Shown: positions 27,126-35,646, counted from the first letter of the stretch. The stretch is 64,000 nt of DNA from Gemmatimonadaceae bacterium (GCA_036504815.1 DASXUN010000021.1:248001-312000); one strand, 5' to 3'. Notes: generated by a model from the sequence alone, not told the origin. Numbers and translations: made by a program.

Positions 27126-28004
27126 CTATGCCGCCGATTGACGCGGCCGGCCAAGGGGGCGGCCGGAAAGCGGGCGCAGGTCGAGCAACTTGTCGCGGTG
27201 CGGACGCAAGAGTTCGTCACGGAACCGGTTGAGCATGGCCTGGCCGTCGTGCGCTCGGCGAAACTCGCCCGCGGTAATGCCCAGCACGGTCTTGACGTGC
27301 CGGCCAAAACTCTGGGCCGACGAGTACTCGAGCTGGTTTGACGCATCGGCGATGCTGAGGCCCGGGTTCTCGAGCAGGCGCGCGGCGCGCACTAGGCGCG
27401 CCCAGGCGAGATACCGCTTCGGCGCCGGAAGGCCGGCGCGGAAGAACCGGCTCATCAGCGTGCTGGGCAGCACCTGCAGCGCACGCGCCAGGGTGCGGAC
27501 CGTCGTCACTGGCTGACGTCCGTGAAAGAGCGCCTCGAAGAACCTCCAGCAGTCGTCCGGCGCTCCTTCGAGTTCCTCGCGCAACATCGCCAGCGCGAGA
27601 CGGTCGATTTCACCGACGGCTTCGCGCGCAACAAAGTCGCGCAGGCGATGCCATCCGGTGGCGTCGCGCACGTCCACCAGGTTGCGGATGCCGCAGTTGC
27701 CCAGATTCAGCACGGCGTGTGGCGTGCTCTGGTCGACGCGCGAGAGGAGGGCCACCATCGGAACCCGCGGAAACTCGCGCACCAGTCGGGCCACGCCCGG
27801 CGCGTGGTCCGTCAGGGGTCGTCCGACCGACATGAAGACAGCAGCAGGGGCGATGCGGCGTACTTCGTGACGAAGCGCATCTACGGAGTCGTGGTGCACG
27901 GCACGATAGACGCCGCTGCCCGCCGCGTCGACACGGGGACGATCGTTGGGCTCGACCCACGTGAGCACGGCGGGAGCAAGCGACGGCGCGAAGCGAGCGG
28001 TCAT
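27126..28004 (-). CDS. AraC-family DNA-binding protein with a degenerate receiver-like N-terminus
   Basis: A 292-residue regulator. The C-terminal part carries an AraC helix-turn-helix pair: ARALQVLPSTLMSRFFRAG and IADASNQLEYSSAQSFGRHVKTVLG with GITAGEFRR. The N-terminal 120 residues resemble a response-regulator fold (PAVLTWVEPND, AAVFMSVGRPL, PMVALLSRVD), but I cannot identify a clear phospho-acceptor Asp triad, so it probably works without phosphorylation. It is divergent from rnpB. Target genes are unknown. Confidence 0.8.
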   Translation of the reverse strand: MTARFAPSLAPAVLTWVEPNDRPRVDAAGSGVYRAVHHDSVDALRHEVRRIAPAAVFMSVGRPLTDHAPGVARLVREFPRVPMVALLSRVDQSTPHAVLNLGNCGIRNLVDVRDATGWHRLRDFVAREAVGEIDRLALAMLREELEGAPDDCWRFFEALFHGRQPVTTVRTLARALQVLPSTLMSRFFRAGLPAPKRYLAWARLVRAARLLENPGLSIADASNQLEYSSAQSFGRHVKTVLGITAGEFRRAHDGQAMLNRFRDELLRPHRDKLLDLRPLSGRPLGRPRQSAA

Positions 28005-28182
28005 GGCAGCCTCCGAGGTTGAGGTCTGCCTGCACGATTTGTTGCGCCGTCATCGCAGCGTCATCGCCTGGCGGCGTTTCCGGTCCATCTGTCACCGCTG
28101 CGGTGGGCCAGGAGGCCGGAACGTCACCTGAACCGATATCCCAAAACCCGCTTTCGAGCCTTGAAACTGCTATCTTTCGACT

Positions 28183-28555
28183 GGAGGTCGGTCGGCCGGA
28201 CGGTCGCGTCGCGTGAAAACGCGCCGAGGAAAGTCCGGGCTCCATGGACACGCTGCCAGGTAACGCCTGGGCACATCGTAAGATGTGACGGACAGTGCAA
28301 CAGAAAAGACACCGCCTTTGCGCAAGCGGAGGTAAGGGTGAAATGGTGGGGTAAGAGCCCACCGCGCGCGTGGCAACATGCGTGGCAAGGCAAACCCCAG
28401 CGGGAGCAAGGCCAAATAGGCGGCGAGCAGCAGTCCTCTGCGATCAAGACGCCGCGGGTTGGCTGCTAGAGCGTGCGGGCGACCGTACGCCCAGAGAAAT
28501 GACCGTCCGGGACTTCGGTTCCGACAGAACCCGGCTTATAGGCCGGCCGATTTCC
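28183..28555 (+). ncRNA. rnpB: RNase P RNA (bacterial type A)
   Basis: The catalytic RNA that trims tRNA 5' ends. The conserved 5' P4 strand region GAGGAAAGTCCGGGCTCC starts near 28226, and the 3' partner ACAGAACCCGGCTTATAGGCC lies near 28525. The ends pair as P1 (GGTCGGTCGGCC near 28186 with GGCCGGCCGATT near 28541). Internal marks such as GACGGACAGTGCAACAGAAA and GGTAAGGGTGAAATGGTGGGGTAAGAGCCCACC fit the specificity domain. Ends are approximate. The protein subunit gene rnpA is about 5 kb away. Confidence 0.96.
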
Positions 28556-28597
28556 ATCCCTGCTGTTGGCTTCGTGCCTCAGCAGGGATTTCTCTTT
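28556..28597 (+). terminator. rnpB terminator
   Basis: Ten-bp perfect stem ATCCCTGCTG/CAGCAGGGAT with a 14-base loop, followed by TTCTCTTT, directly after the P1 helix of RNase P RNA. Confidence 0.88.
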
Positions 28598-28600
28598 GTG

Positions 28601-28787
28601 CGCCACGCTGGGCTCTTTCACCACGGAGGCACGGAGGAAAAGCGGAGGGCCACGGAGAAACTGCACCTTCTTGGGGGAACTGCGCTCGCCACGCCAGAGC
28701 ATGTTTGGCGCGCTGTTGTTACCCCAAGTTGTAATAGTTCTCCGTGGCCCTCAGCCTTTCCTCCGTGCCTCCGTGGTGAAGAAACCC
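28601..28787. repeat. dispersed palindromic element, copy 7
   Basis: Copy between the rnpB terminator and the following lipoprotein gene. Preceded by CGCCACGCTGGGC, a trace of an outer arm. The apex has decayed (CCACGCC/TGTTTGG). Minus orientation. Confidence 0.92.
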
Positions 28788-28835
28788 CGCGCTTGTGGGG
28801 TAGTTATCCAAACCCGCGGAGATCATCTTCTGGAT

Positions 28836-29696
28836 ATGACACAACCTCGTAGCCTCGTACTCGTGCTGGCGGTTGCGCTCTCGGCGTGCGTTTCGGGGGG
28901 CGGAGGGCGAGCGGTGCCGACGACGCCGGTGACGACGGCGGCGGGGGTTGTGCTGAACACGAGCGGGCCGTGGACGGTCGGCGTTCCGGCGCGATCAGAG
29001 AAAGTGATCATCACCACCGATGCAACCGTGGTGATCTCGGGCGACACGGTGGTGCGCACCGATACGGTGAAAGCCACGCTTGCCGCGTCGTACACCTGGA
29101 CCGCACGAGCGCCACGGAAGGTCGATGGCCAGCTGACGGATTATCGTGTCGCGGTGGGTGCGTCCGTTCCTGCTACGCCGGCGGGATTGCGGCTTGCACG
29201 TCCGTTCTCGGCGACGGCTACGCCGACTTCAAGCGCGCTTGGCTTCACGCTCCCCACGGAGGCCTCCGCGTGCACCGACCCGGCGCTGAGCTCCGTGCAG
29301 GGCCTGCAGGATGCGTGGGCGGTCGTGCCGACGACGCTGTCAGTCGGTCAGCAGTGGACCGACACGGTACACACCCTGTCGTGCCGCGATCGGGTCCCGC
29401 TGCGCGGCACGAGCGTGCGCCGGTTCGTGGTGCGGCGCGCGGAAGTCGAGAACGGGCAGCGGGTGCTTGTCGTCGTTGAACGCTCGGCGCGCGGTCGGCT
29501 GACTGGCGAAGGCGACCAGTTCGGCGAGAAGGTGACGATCGCCGGCGAGTCGAGCGGGAGCATCACGTACCTCTTTGATCCAGCGGCCGGTCACTTCGTC
29601 CGCGCGTCAGGCAGCTCTTCGCTGTCGTTCTCCCTCAGAAGCAGCCGGCGTTCTCAGAGCGTGCGGCAGAGCTCGGTGCTTACGCTCACGTGGTGA
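28836..29696 (+). CDS. lipoprotein of unknown function
   Basis: A 286-residue lipoprotein (lipobox ALSAC near residues 14-18). The mature part is beta-rich with alternating hydrophobic residues (VIITTDATVVISGDTVVRTDTVKATLAASYTW) and a Cys pair (ASACTDPA and LSCRDRV). The pattern of SVGQQWTDTV and FDPAAGHFVRASGSS resembles the DUF6263-type or LolA-like barrels, but I cannot assign it. The ATG at 28836 begins the signal peptide; an upstream in-frame stretch runs through element copy 7 and is not coding. Confidence 0.75.
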   Translation: MTQPRSLVLVLAVALSACVSGGGGRAVPTTPVTTAAGVVLNTSGPWTVGVPARSEKVIITTDATVVISGDTVVRTDTVKATLAASYTWTARAPRKVDGQLTDYRVAVGASVPATPAGLRLARPFSATATPTSSALGFTLPTEASACTDPALSSVQGLQDAWAVVPTTLSVGQQWTDTVHTLSCRDRVPLRGTSVRRFVVRRAEVENGQRVLVVVERSARGRLTGEGDQFGEKVTIAGESSGSITYLFDPAAGHFVRASGSSSLSFSLRSSRRSQSVRQSSVLTLTW

Positions 29697-29718
29697 ACTT
29701 GGTTTGGTGTGGCACAAT

Positions 29719-29892
29719 GCCTTTTTCACCACGGAGACACGGAAGAGCACGGAGGGCCACGGAGGACTGCTGCAACTGGGGTAACGACATCGCGCCACGC
29801 AGACTATTGCGTGGCGCGCGCTGTAACCCCAAGAAGTTGCAGTCCTCCGTGGCCCTCAGCCTTTCCTCCGTGCCTCCGTGGTGAAAAAGCCT
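29719..29892. repeat. dispersed palindromic element, copy 8
   Basis: Complete, near-perfect copy between the convergent lipoprotein gene and dnaN. Its last bases overlap the dnaN stop codon (TAG read on the minus strand at 29891-29893). Apex CCACGCA/TGCGTGG. Plus orientation. Confidence 0.94.
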
Positions 29893-31000
29893 AGTCGACG
29901 AGCCGCAACGGCATCAGCAGGCAGAGATACTTGGCCGGGTCGTTCCAGCCCTCCGGTTCGATGGTCGCTGCGCGCTCGGGAGCCTTGAAGCTGACCTTCA
30001 CTTCGTCGGTGGGGAGGAAGCGCAGGATCTCGAGCAAGTACGCCGCGTTGAAACCGATCTCGAGGGGGTCGCCGTTGTAACGGATCGCCATCTCGTCCTG
30101 GGCTTCGCCAAGATCGGGGGTGGAGACGTTGAACTTCAGCATCCCGGCGTTGAACGACAGACGAATGCGGTGCGTCTGGTCGGAGGCAACCACCGACATG
30201 CGCTTCAGCGCGCTGATGAACGCGGCCTTGTCGATGGTGACGATCTTATCGTTGTCCTTGGGGATGACCTGATCGTAGCTGGGATACGGCCCTTCAATGA
30301 GGCGCGTGAAGACGGCGGTGAACGGCGAGCGGAAACCAAGGTGGTTCTCGCCCTGCGCGACTTCGAGCTCTTCTTCGGCCGGGAAGAGCCGGCGAATCTG
30401 CTCGAGCGCCTTCGGTGGGATGATGAGGTCCGCATGATCGCCCGTGCCGCGCACGGGGACTTCCATCTTCGCCAGGCGATGGCCGTTGGTGGCGACCATC
30501 CGCATCACGTCAGCACGCAGTTCCCAAAGAACGCCGTTGAGAATGGGCCGGCTTTCTTCGGTGGAGGCGGCAAAGGCGGTGTGCGCGATGAGCTTCTGCA
30601 ACTCACCTGACGGAATCCGGATGCTCTTGTCGAAGTTCACCGCGGGGAACGACGGGAACTCGGACTTCGGGAGTCCAAGCAACTTGAACTTCGAGCGACC
30701 ACACTCGAGTGAGATGCGCTGATCCCCCGACGACGAAATGCGCACCGGCGCCGCGGGCAGCTCGCGCGCGATTTCAGAAAGCTTCTTGGCGGGGATCGTG
30801 ATCGCGCCGGCTGATTCCACGTCGGCCGTCACTTCCGTTGACACCGCGATATCGAGATCGGTGCCCGAAATGCGAATTCCCTTGTCCGTGGTTTGGACAA
30901 GCAGGTTGGCCAGCACCGGCAGCGTCGTCTTTGTAGGAACCGACGAAGCCACGGCGTTCAACCCTTCCTGCAGCTTCTCGCGAGAGATCGTGAACCGCAT
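29891..31000 (-). CDS. dnaN: DNA polymerase III beta sliding clamp
   Basis: A 369-residue clamp made of three repeated domains. MRFTISREKLQEGLNAVASSVPTK starts it, and YLLEILRFLPTDEV plus the C-terminal LLMPLRL (the usual ending of the family) close it. It lies downstream of dnaA on the same strand, separated by 233 bp containing the origin elements. The stop codon overlaps the end of palindromic element copy 8. Confidence 0.97.
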   Translation of the reverse strand: MRFTISREKLQEGLNAVASSVPTKTTLPVLANLLVQTTDKGIRISGTDLDIAVSTEVTADVESAGAITIPAKKLSEIARELPAAPVRISSSGDQRISLECGRSKFKLLGLPKSEFPSFPAVNFDKSIRIPSGELQKLIAHTAFAASTEESRPILNGVLWELRADVMRMVATNGHRLAKMEVPVRGTGDHADLIIPPKALEQIRRLFPAEEELEVAQGENHLGFRSPFTAVFTRLIEGPYPSYDQVIPKDNDKIVTIDKAAFISALKRMSVVASDQTHRIRLSFNAGMLKFNVSTPDLGEAQDEMAIRYNGDPLEIGFNAAYLLEILRFLPTDEVKVSFKAPERAATIEPEGWNDPAKYLCLLMPLRLVD

Positions 31001-31081
31001 ACCTAGTGGGTGTGCTGAGGGTCACGTGGGGATTGGCACGAACTCCTTAACCAATCCATAGGAATTTGAAAAACGTGGCGG

Positions 31082-31093
31082 TAGTAGTAGTAG
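31082..31093 (+). promoter_or_regulatory. DnaA-trio element
   Basis: Four consecutive TAG triplets, two bases away from the proximal DnaA box (31096-31104). DnaA-trios are the 3'-GAT-5' repeats on which DnaA assembles on single strands. Confidence 0.75.
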
Positions 31094-31095
31094 CG

Positions 31096-31111
31096 TGTGG
31101 AAAGTGGAAAA
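31096..31111 (-). promoter_or_regulatory. pair of overlapping DnaA boxes at oriC
   Basis: On the minus strand CTTTCCACA (31104-31096) and TTTTCCACT (31111-31103) each match TTATNCACA with one or two changes and overlap by two bases, in the same orientation. Confidence 0.7.
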
Positions 31112-31233
31112 GCAATACAAGTGGTTCATTTACTTGCACTTTCCTGCCTTCCGGTCTCGTTGAATGGCTGTGGATTCGTGCGGGTCTAATGGGTGGAACA
31201 TATGTCACATAGGGGCTGTCCGCTGGCCGATGT

Positions 31234-32628
31234 TCACCAATGAGTATGACGCACAGTTTCCCTCACCTTTTCCACACGCCCCCGGAACACGGCGTCTTCC
31301 TTGGCCATGTCCGCTACGCGCTCCAACGAGTGGATGACCGTCGAATGGTCACGGCCGCCAAAAGCGGCGCCGATCTCGACGAGTTGGAGGCCGTGGATTT
31401 CGCGCGTGAGGTACATGGCAACCTGGCGCGGAACGGTCAGGACCTTGGTTCGCGTCTTGGAGGTCAGTCCATCCACCGTTACCCCCCACTCGGCGGCCAC
31501 GGCTTGCTGGACCTGATGCACCTTGTCCTGGCGGGTGGTGCGGGGCGGGGCGGCGGCCTCGGCGGAGCGGATCTTGTCGCGCAGCGCCTCACGGGCGAGG
31601 TCAACGGTCACCACGCGATGCCGGAGCGACGAATAGGCGAGGAGTTTGATGATGGACCCCTCAAGCTCGCGCACGTTGGCCTGGACGTGATCGGCGATGA
31701 AATGCAGGACCTCGTCGGGGATGGTGTGCTCGAGGTGATCCATCAGCGCCTTGCGGCGCAGGATGGCGATGCGGTGCTCGAGGTCAGGGGCCGAGACGTC
31801 GGCGACCATTCCCCACTCGAAGCGGCTCTTGAGGCGGTCCTCGAGTCGCGGAATCTCCGAGGGAGGACGATCAGAAGTCAGGACGATCTGGCGTCCCGCC
31901 TCGTAGAGCGCGTTGAAGGTGTGAAAGAACTCTTCCTGCGTCTGCTGCTTGCCGGCGAGCACGTGCACGTCGTCGACCAGCAAGAGATCGGACTGCCGGT
32001 AACGACGCTTGAACTCGTTCATCGAGCGGGTCTCGATGGAGTTGATGACGTCGTTGAGGAATTGCTCAGCGGTGATGTAGGTGACCCGCACGCCCGGGTC
32101 GCGCTGGATGATGCGGTGCGCGATGGCCTGCATGAGGTGAGTCTTGCCCAGCCCGGTGGCGCCGTAGATGAAGAGCGGGTTGTAGGAGGTGGCCGGGGCT
32201 TCGCCGACCGCGGCAGCAGCGGCCGCCGCAAGTTCGTTGGACTTGCCGATGACAAAGTGGTCGAACGTGTACCGTTCGTTCAACTGGCTCAATACAACGG
32301 TATTATCTACCGATACTGGCTCTATGCTGGCTCCATTCTGTGGAACAAACAGGTCCATTTGCGAGCGCGTCCGGCGCTCATCCTGGACTTTCAGGACGAG
32401 CTGAACGGGATGGCCGAGGCAGATTGGAGCGAGGCCTTCGAGGTACTGCGAGTGTTTGGACGAAACCCAATCGACCGCAAATTGGTCGGGGGCGGCGAGC
32501 GTCAGCCGTTGGTCGTCGAATTCGAGCGCAGCCAGCGGCGCGAGCCACTGGTCGATGGTATGGGCGGGGATATGGTCGCGCGCGCGATCGAGCAGGCGAG
32601 CCCAGGCGTCGCTGGGGGAAAGACTCAT
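31234..32628 (-). CDS. dnaA: chromosomal replication initiator DnaA
   Basis: A 464-residue initiator. Domain I (SLSPSDAWARLLDRARDHI) is followed by a short linker, then the AAA+ domain with Walker A GATGLGKTH (156-164), Walker B LLLVDDVHVL, and the sensor region LTSDRPP. Domain IV carries the DnaA-box binding signature GGRDHSTVIHS. The ATG at 32628 is chosen since domain I starts there; upstream in-frame codons run into palindromic element copy 9. It is divergent from rpmH. Confidence 0.97.
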   Translation of the reverse strand: MSLSPSDAWARLLDRARDHIPAHTIDQWLAPLAALEFDDQRLTLAAPDQFAVDWVSSKHSQYLEGLAPICLGHPVQLVLKVQDERRTRSQMDLFVPQNGASIEPVSVDNTVVLSQLNERYTFDHFVIGKSNELAAAAAAAVGEAPATSYNPLFIYGATGLGKTHLMQAIAHRIIQRDPGVRVTYITAEQFLNDVINSIETRSMNEFKRRYRQSDLLLVDDVHVLAGKQQTQEEFFHTFNALYEAGRQIVLTSDRPPSEIPRLEDRLKSRFEWGMVADVSAPDLEHRIAILRRKALMDHLEHTIPDEVLHFIADHVQANVRELEGSIIKLLAYSSLRHRVVTVDLAREALRDKIRSAEAAAPPRTTRQDKVHQVQQAVAAEWGVTVDGLTSKTRTKVLTVPRQVAMYLTREIHGLQLVEIGAAFGGRDHSTVIHSLERVADMAKEDAVFRGRVEKVRETVRHTHW

Positions 32629-32682
32629 CGTTCTACAACAAGAGGATAGAGCAGAGACTGATCTGGCTGGCTTCGGTGTGGC

Positions 32683-32863
32683 TAGCTGGACTTTTTCACC
32701 ACGGAGGCACGGAGGACTGATGAGGGCCACGGAGGACTACAAGAAACTGGGGGTAACGACAGCGCGCCGAGCAGAAATTGGAGTGGCAAGCGCAGTTCCC
32801 CCAAGAAGTCGCAGTTCTCCGTGGCCCTCTATGAACCTCCGTGTCTCCGTGGTGAAAAAAGCC
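32683..32863. repeat. dispersed palindromic element, copy 9
   Basis: A somewhat diverged copy (apex CCGAGCA/GGAGTGG) sitting 55 bp before dnaA, between divergent dnaA and rpmH. This is the only copy in a divergent gap. Plus orientation. The whole gap 32629-33015 otherwise holds a DnaA box and the rpmH promoter. Confidence 0.9.
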
Positions 32864-32898
32864 GCGGACCCACGAGGGAGCCGAGGTTATGAGCCCGA

Positions 32899-32907
32899 TG
32901 TGGAAAA
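32899..32907 (-). promoter_or_regulatory. DnaA box upstream of dnaA/rpmH
   Basis: TGTGGAAAA, the complement of TTTTCCACA, in the dnaA-rpmH gap. It may serve dnaA autoregulation or be a second origin half. Confidence 0.55.
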
Positions 32908-32942
32908 GTCAACGCTCGTGAGTCCAAACCAGATTGGCTGAC

Positions 32943-32971
32943 TTGACCTATCTCCATCTCGCGACTACGTT
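32943..32971 (+). promoter_or_regulatory. sigma-70 type promoter for rpmH
   Basis: TTGACC, a 17-bp spacer, then TACGTT, 45 bp before the rpmH start. This is the best promoter match in the dnaA-rpmH gap. Confidence 0.6.
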
Positions 32972-33015
32972 TAGCGTTCTGTCTACGAAGTGAAGCCACG
33001 CATTTTGGAGTTTAT

Positions 33016-33180
33016 ATGGGCAAGCCGACCTACCGTCCACGGAACAAGCGCCGCATCAAGACGCACGGATTCCGTGCCCGGATGGAAACCAAGTGGGGGC
33101 GCGAGGTGCTCAGCCGCCGCCGCAAGAAGGGGCGGAAGAGCCTCACTGTGAAGCTCCCGTCGAAGTACGCCGGCGCCTAA
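33016..33180 (+). CDS. rpmH: 50S ribosomal protein L34
   Basis: A 54-residue basic protein starting [20 protein letters not shown] with the L34 signature RPRNKRR..HGFRARM and the C-terminal [18 protein letters not shown] ribosome site lies 7-10 bp before the ATG. The C-terminal extension KLPSKYAGA adds a few residues to the usual 44-46. It opens the rpmH-rnpA-yidD-yidC operon. Confidence 0.97.
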   Translation: MGKPTYRPRNKRRIKTHGFRARMETKWGREVLSRRRKKGRKSLTVKLPSKYAGA

Positions 33181-33208
33181 TCGCCTTCGCCTCACTCGCG
33201 CGTCGCGA

Positions 33209-33541
33209 CTGACCCGCGAACGAGAGCTCGAGGCCGTACGTGTTCAGGGGAAGCGAATTCGCACCGCGCAGCTCGAGGTGCGACACATCGCTTCCCCTCT
33301 GCATGGCCCTCGCATCGGAGTGGTTGTGCCCCGCTTCGGCCATTCGGCGGTGGATCGAAACACGGTGAAACGGCGGTTGCGGGAGTTGGCGCGAACGGAA
33401 CTGCTGCCAGCCCTCGGGGCTCTTGATGTCGTCATTCGCGCGAACCCGACGGCGTACGCGGCGAGCTTCGACGAACTGCGCACAACGCTTCGGCAGGTGC
33501 TGAAGAAGCTGCCACCAGGCGGTCCGGAGGGGGCCGAGTGA
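33209..33541 (+). CDS. rnpA: RNase P protein subunit, start codon uncertain
   Basis: Protein partner of RNase P RNA. The core reads [24 protein letters not shown], with the RNR-like basic motif [11 protein letters not shown]. The conserved N-terminal part ([11 protein letters not shown], then [11 protein letters not shown]) is in frame upstream of the first standard start, a GTG at 33278. Between that GTG and the in-frame stop at 33149 there is no ATG, GTG or TTG. A CTG at 33209 would give a protein of 110 residues, the usual length, starting just before [10 protein letters not shown] place the start there with low certainty. The end overlaps yidD. Confidence 0.85.
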   Translation: MTRERELEAVRVQGKRIRTAQLEVRHIASPLHGPRIGVVVPRFGHSAVDRNTVKRRLRELARTELLPALGALDVVIRANPTAYAASFDELRTTLRQVLKKLPPGGPEGAE

Positions 33542-33747
33542 AACTCCTGCTGATCCTCCTCGTTCGTGGTTACCAGGTGGCGTTGTCGCCGCTGCTGCCG
33601 GCGGCGTGTCGCTATTATCCAACCTGTTCTCACTATGCCATCGAAGCGCTGGAGAAGCATGGCGCTTTGCGTGGTGGGTGGCTCGCGCTGAAGCGCATAG
33701 CGCGCTGTCATCCGTTCCGGCCGGGCGGCTACGACCCGGTGCCCTGA
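33538..33747 (+). CDS. yidD: membrane protein insertion efficiency factor YidD
   Basis: A 69-residue protein with [25 protein letters not shown], the YidD cysteine-rich signature (Cys at about 24 and 30), and [12 protein letters not shown] at the end. It is thought to help YidC insert proteins at the inner membrane. The GTG start overlaps the rnpA stop. Confidence 0.95.
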   Translation: MKLLLILLVRGYQVALSPLLPAACRYYPTCSHYAIEALEKHGALRGGWLALKRIARCHPFRPGGYDPVP

Positions 33748-33765
33748 CGAGCACGCACACCGCCG

Positions 33766-35472
33766 ATGGATAAGAAGCTCTTTCTCGCGTTTACGCTTTC
33801 GGGGCTGGTGATCGTCGCCACGCCCTACCTGTTTCCGCGTCCCAAGGTTGCGCCGCCGGCGGCGGCTGCCGTTGTCGCTGACAGCGCGGCCGCGACACAG
33901 GGCGCCGCCACGGTCGCACCGGCGACAGCCCCAGCGCCCGGCGCGTCAAGCGGGGCGATCGGGGCGGCACAACAACTAACCGCGGGCACGGGCACAGGCA
34001 CGGGCCCGACGGTAGCCTCCGCTCCTGCGATGGCAGCCGCCGAAACGGTGACCGTCAACACCGCCGTGAACCACATCCACTTCTCGACGCTCGGTGCGGC
34101 GCCAATTGAGGTGGAACTGCCAGGGTTCACGAGCCTGGGGGCGAAGAAGGGCCCGGTTTCGATCCATCAGCGCAATGAGCCACTGCTGCGCTATCGTCTG
34201 CTCACCGGACGCGACACGATCGATCTTTCGAAGGTGCTCTTCACGCCGACGCGCAGCACGCAGGCGAACGGCGCGCAGGAGTTGACGCTCCATGCGGTGA
34301 GCGGCGCCGTCGATGTAACGCTGCACTACTCAATTGCCCCGCAGAATTTCCTGACCACGGTGCGGGCGACGGTACACGGCGCCGCGCCGCCGGCCTTCCT
34401 GCTGGCCGACCTGCCGACTGGGTTCGTGTCGCAGGAAGGGGACACGCTGGGCGATATCAACTCGCTGGCGTACGCGGTAAAGCCGCAGAAGGGAAGCGCG
34501 AAGGGGATTCCGTTCCGGAAACTTGATCCCGGCGAACAGCGGCTCGAGGCGGGGCCGATGTACTGGGCGATCGCGAAGAACAAGTACTTCCTCGTCGGGA
34601 TGCTGGCGCAGGAGAAGGCGCCGACCATTGCCGAGGTGAACTTCACGGGCGGCACGCGCACGCAGAAGCTGGCGACGCGTGGACAGGCGACGGCGGTGCT
34701 GCCGCTCGCGGCCGACGGGACGACAACGTTCGATCTCTATGTGGGGCCGCAGGAATGGGAGCGCATGCGCGCGCTCGGCCGCGACTTCGAGAACGCGAAC
34801 CCGTACGGCGGCTTCCTGCAGGGGGTGGTGCAGCCGTTCGCGACCATCGTGATGCGCGCGCTGCTCTGGATGAAGCGCACCACGCAGATGAACTACGGCT
34901 GGGTGCTGATCATCTTTGGCGTGGTCATCCGATTGCTGATGTGGCCGCTCAACCAGAAGGCGATGCGCGCGAGCCTCAAGCTGCAGGTGCTGCAGCCGGA
35001 GCTGCAGGCGCTGCAGGCGAAATACAAGAGCGACCCGCAGAAGCAGCAGCAGGAGATCATGAAGCTGTATTCCGAGCACGGGATGAGCCCGCTCAGCCCG
35101 CTGCTCGGCTGCCTGCCGATGCTGCTGCCGATGCCGATCTTGTTCGCGCTGTTCTTCGTCTTCCAGAACACCATCGAATTCCGCGGCGTGTCGTTCATGT
35201 GGCTTCCGGATATCTCGCTCAAGGATCCGCTCTACGTCCTCCCGTTGCTCATGGGCGCGTCGATGTACGTGCTGAGCTGGATCGGCATCCGCAATGCACC
35301 GCCGAACCCGCAGGCGAAGATGATGGCGTACCTCATGCCGGCGATGATGACGTTCTTCCTGATCAACTTCGCGTCGGGGCTGAACCTGTACTACACGGTG
35401 CAAAACCTGGCGGCGCTGCCGCAGCAGTGGATGATCGCAAGCGAGAGACTGAAGAAGACAAAGACGGGGTGA
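33766..35472 (+). CDS. yidC: membrane protein insertase YidC
   Basis: A 568-residue insertase of the Gram-negative type. An N-terminal membrane segment (6-25) is followed by an Ala/Pro-rich linker, a large periplasmic beta domain (about 85-350), and the conserved five-helix core with YGWVLIIFGVVIRLLMWPL, the coiled hairpin QPELQALQAKYKSDPQKQQQEIMKLY, and HGMSPLSPLLGCLPMLLPMPI. The groove arginine is in VIRLLMWPL. It lies 18 bp after yidD. The usual next gene, jag/khpB, is absent. Confidence 0.96.
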   Translation: MDKKLFLAFTLSGLVIVATPYLFPRPKVAPPAAAAVVADSAAATQGAATVAPATAPAPGASSGAIGAAQQLTAGTGTGTGPTVASAPAMAAAETVTVNTAVNHIHFSTLGAAPIEVELPGFTSLGAKKGPVSIHQRNEPLLRYRLLTGRDTIDLSKVLFTPTRSTQANGAQELTLHAVSGAVDVTLHYSIAPQNFLTTVRATVHGAAPPAFLLADLPTGFVSQEGDTLGDINSLAYAVKPQKGSAKGIPFRKLDPGEQRLEAGPMYWAIAKNKYFLVGMLAQEKAPTIAEVNFTGGTRTQKLATRGQATAVLPLAADGTTTFDLYVGPQEWERMRALGRDFENANPYGGFLQGVVQPFATIVMRALLWMKRTTQMNYGWVLIIFGVVIRLLMWPLNQKAMRASLKLQVLQPELQALQAKYKSDPQKQQQEIMKLYSEHGMSPLSPLLGCLPMLLPMPILFALFFVFQNTIEFRGVSFMWLPDISLKDPLYVLPLLMGASMYVLSWIGIRNAPPNPQAKMMAYLMPAMMTFFLINFASGLNLYYTVQNLAALPQQWMIASERLKKTKTG

Positions 35473-35480
35473 TATTCCAC

Positions 35481-35592
35481 GGGCTCTTTCATCACGGAGA
35501 CCGGAGCGCGCGGAGTTGCACGGAGGCTGCAAATACTTGAGTAACGACGGCGCGCCGCGCAGGGTTCTGCGTGGCGCGCCGTGTTCTTTGAG
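35481..35592. repeat. dispersed palindromic element, copy 10 (shortened)
   Basis: A degenerate copy of about 112 bp between yidC and mnmE. It keeps the left end (CTCTTTCATCACGGAG), the GTAACGACGGCGCGCC side and the apex CCGCGCA/TGCGTGGCGCGCC, but the right arm after about 35592 is lost. Plus orientation. Confidence 0.8.
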
Positions 35593-35646
35593 ACTACAGC
35601 GCGCGCAGTGCGCTCCCTGGCCACCATGGCCGAGGTAAATTGACGC

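Larger units (their letters stand above)
31050..31177 (-). other. oriC: predicted chromosome replication origin (oriC unwinding region)
   Basis: The 233-bp dnaA-dnaN gap holds, read towards dnaN on the minus strand: a box-like GAATCCACA (31177-31169), overlapping boxes TTTTCCACT and CTTTCCACA (31111-31096), a CG step, four TAG trinucleotides on the opposite strand (31082-31093), then an AT-richer stretch (TTTTTCAAATTCCTATGG). This order of boxes, GC step, DnaA-trios and AT-rich DNA matches the basal unwinding system described at Bacillus oriC, also located between dnaA and dnaN. Another box, TTTTCCACA, lies in the dnaA 3' end (31268-31276). Confidence 0.8.

Noticed and set aside
28566-28835. 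N-terminal extension of the lipoprotein gene through element copy 7
   Set aside because: The lipoprotein signal starts at 28836; the extension encodes only element-derived sequence.
33278-33541. rnpA starting at the GTG at 33278
   Set aside because: It would remove the conserved N-terminal helix and first strand that are visible in frame upstream.
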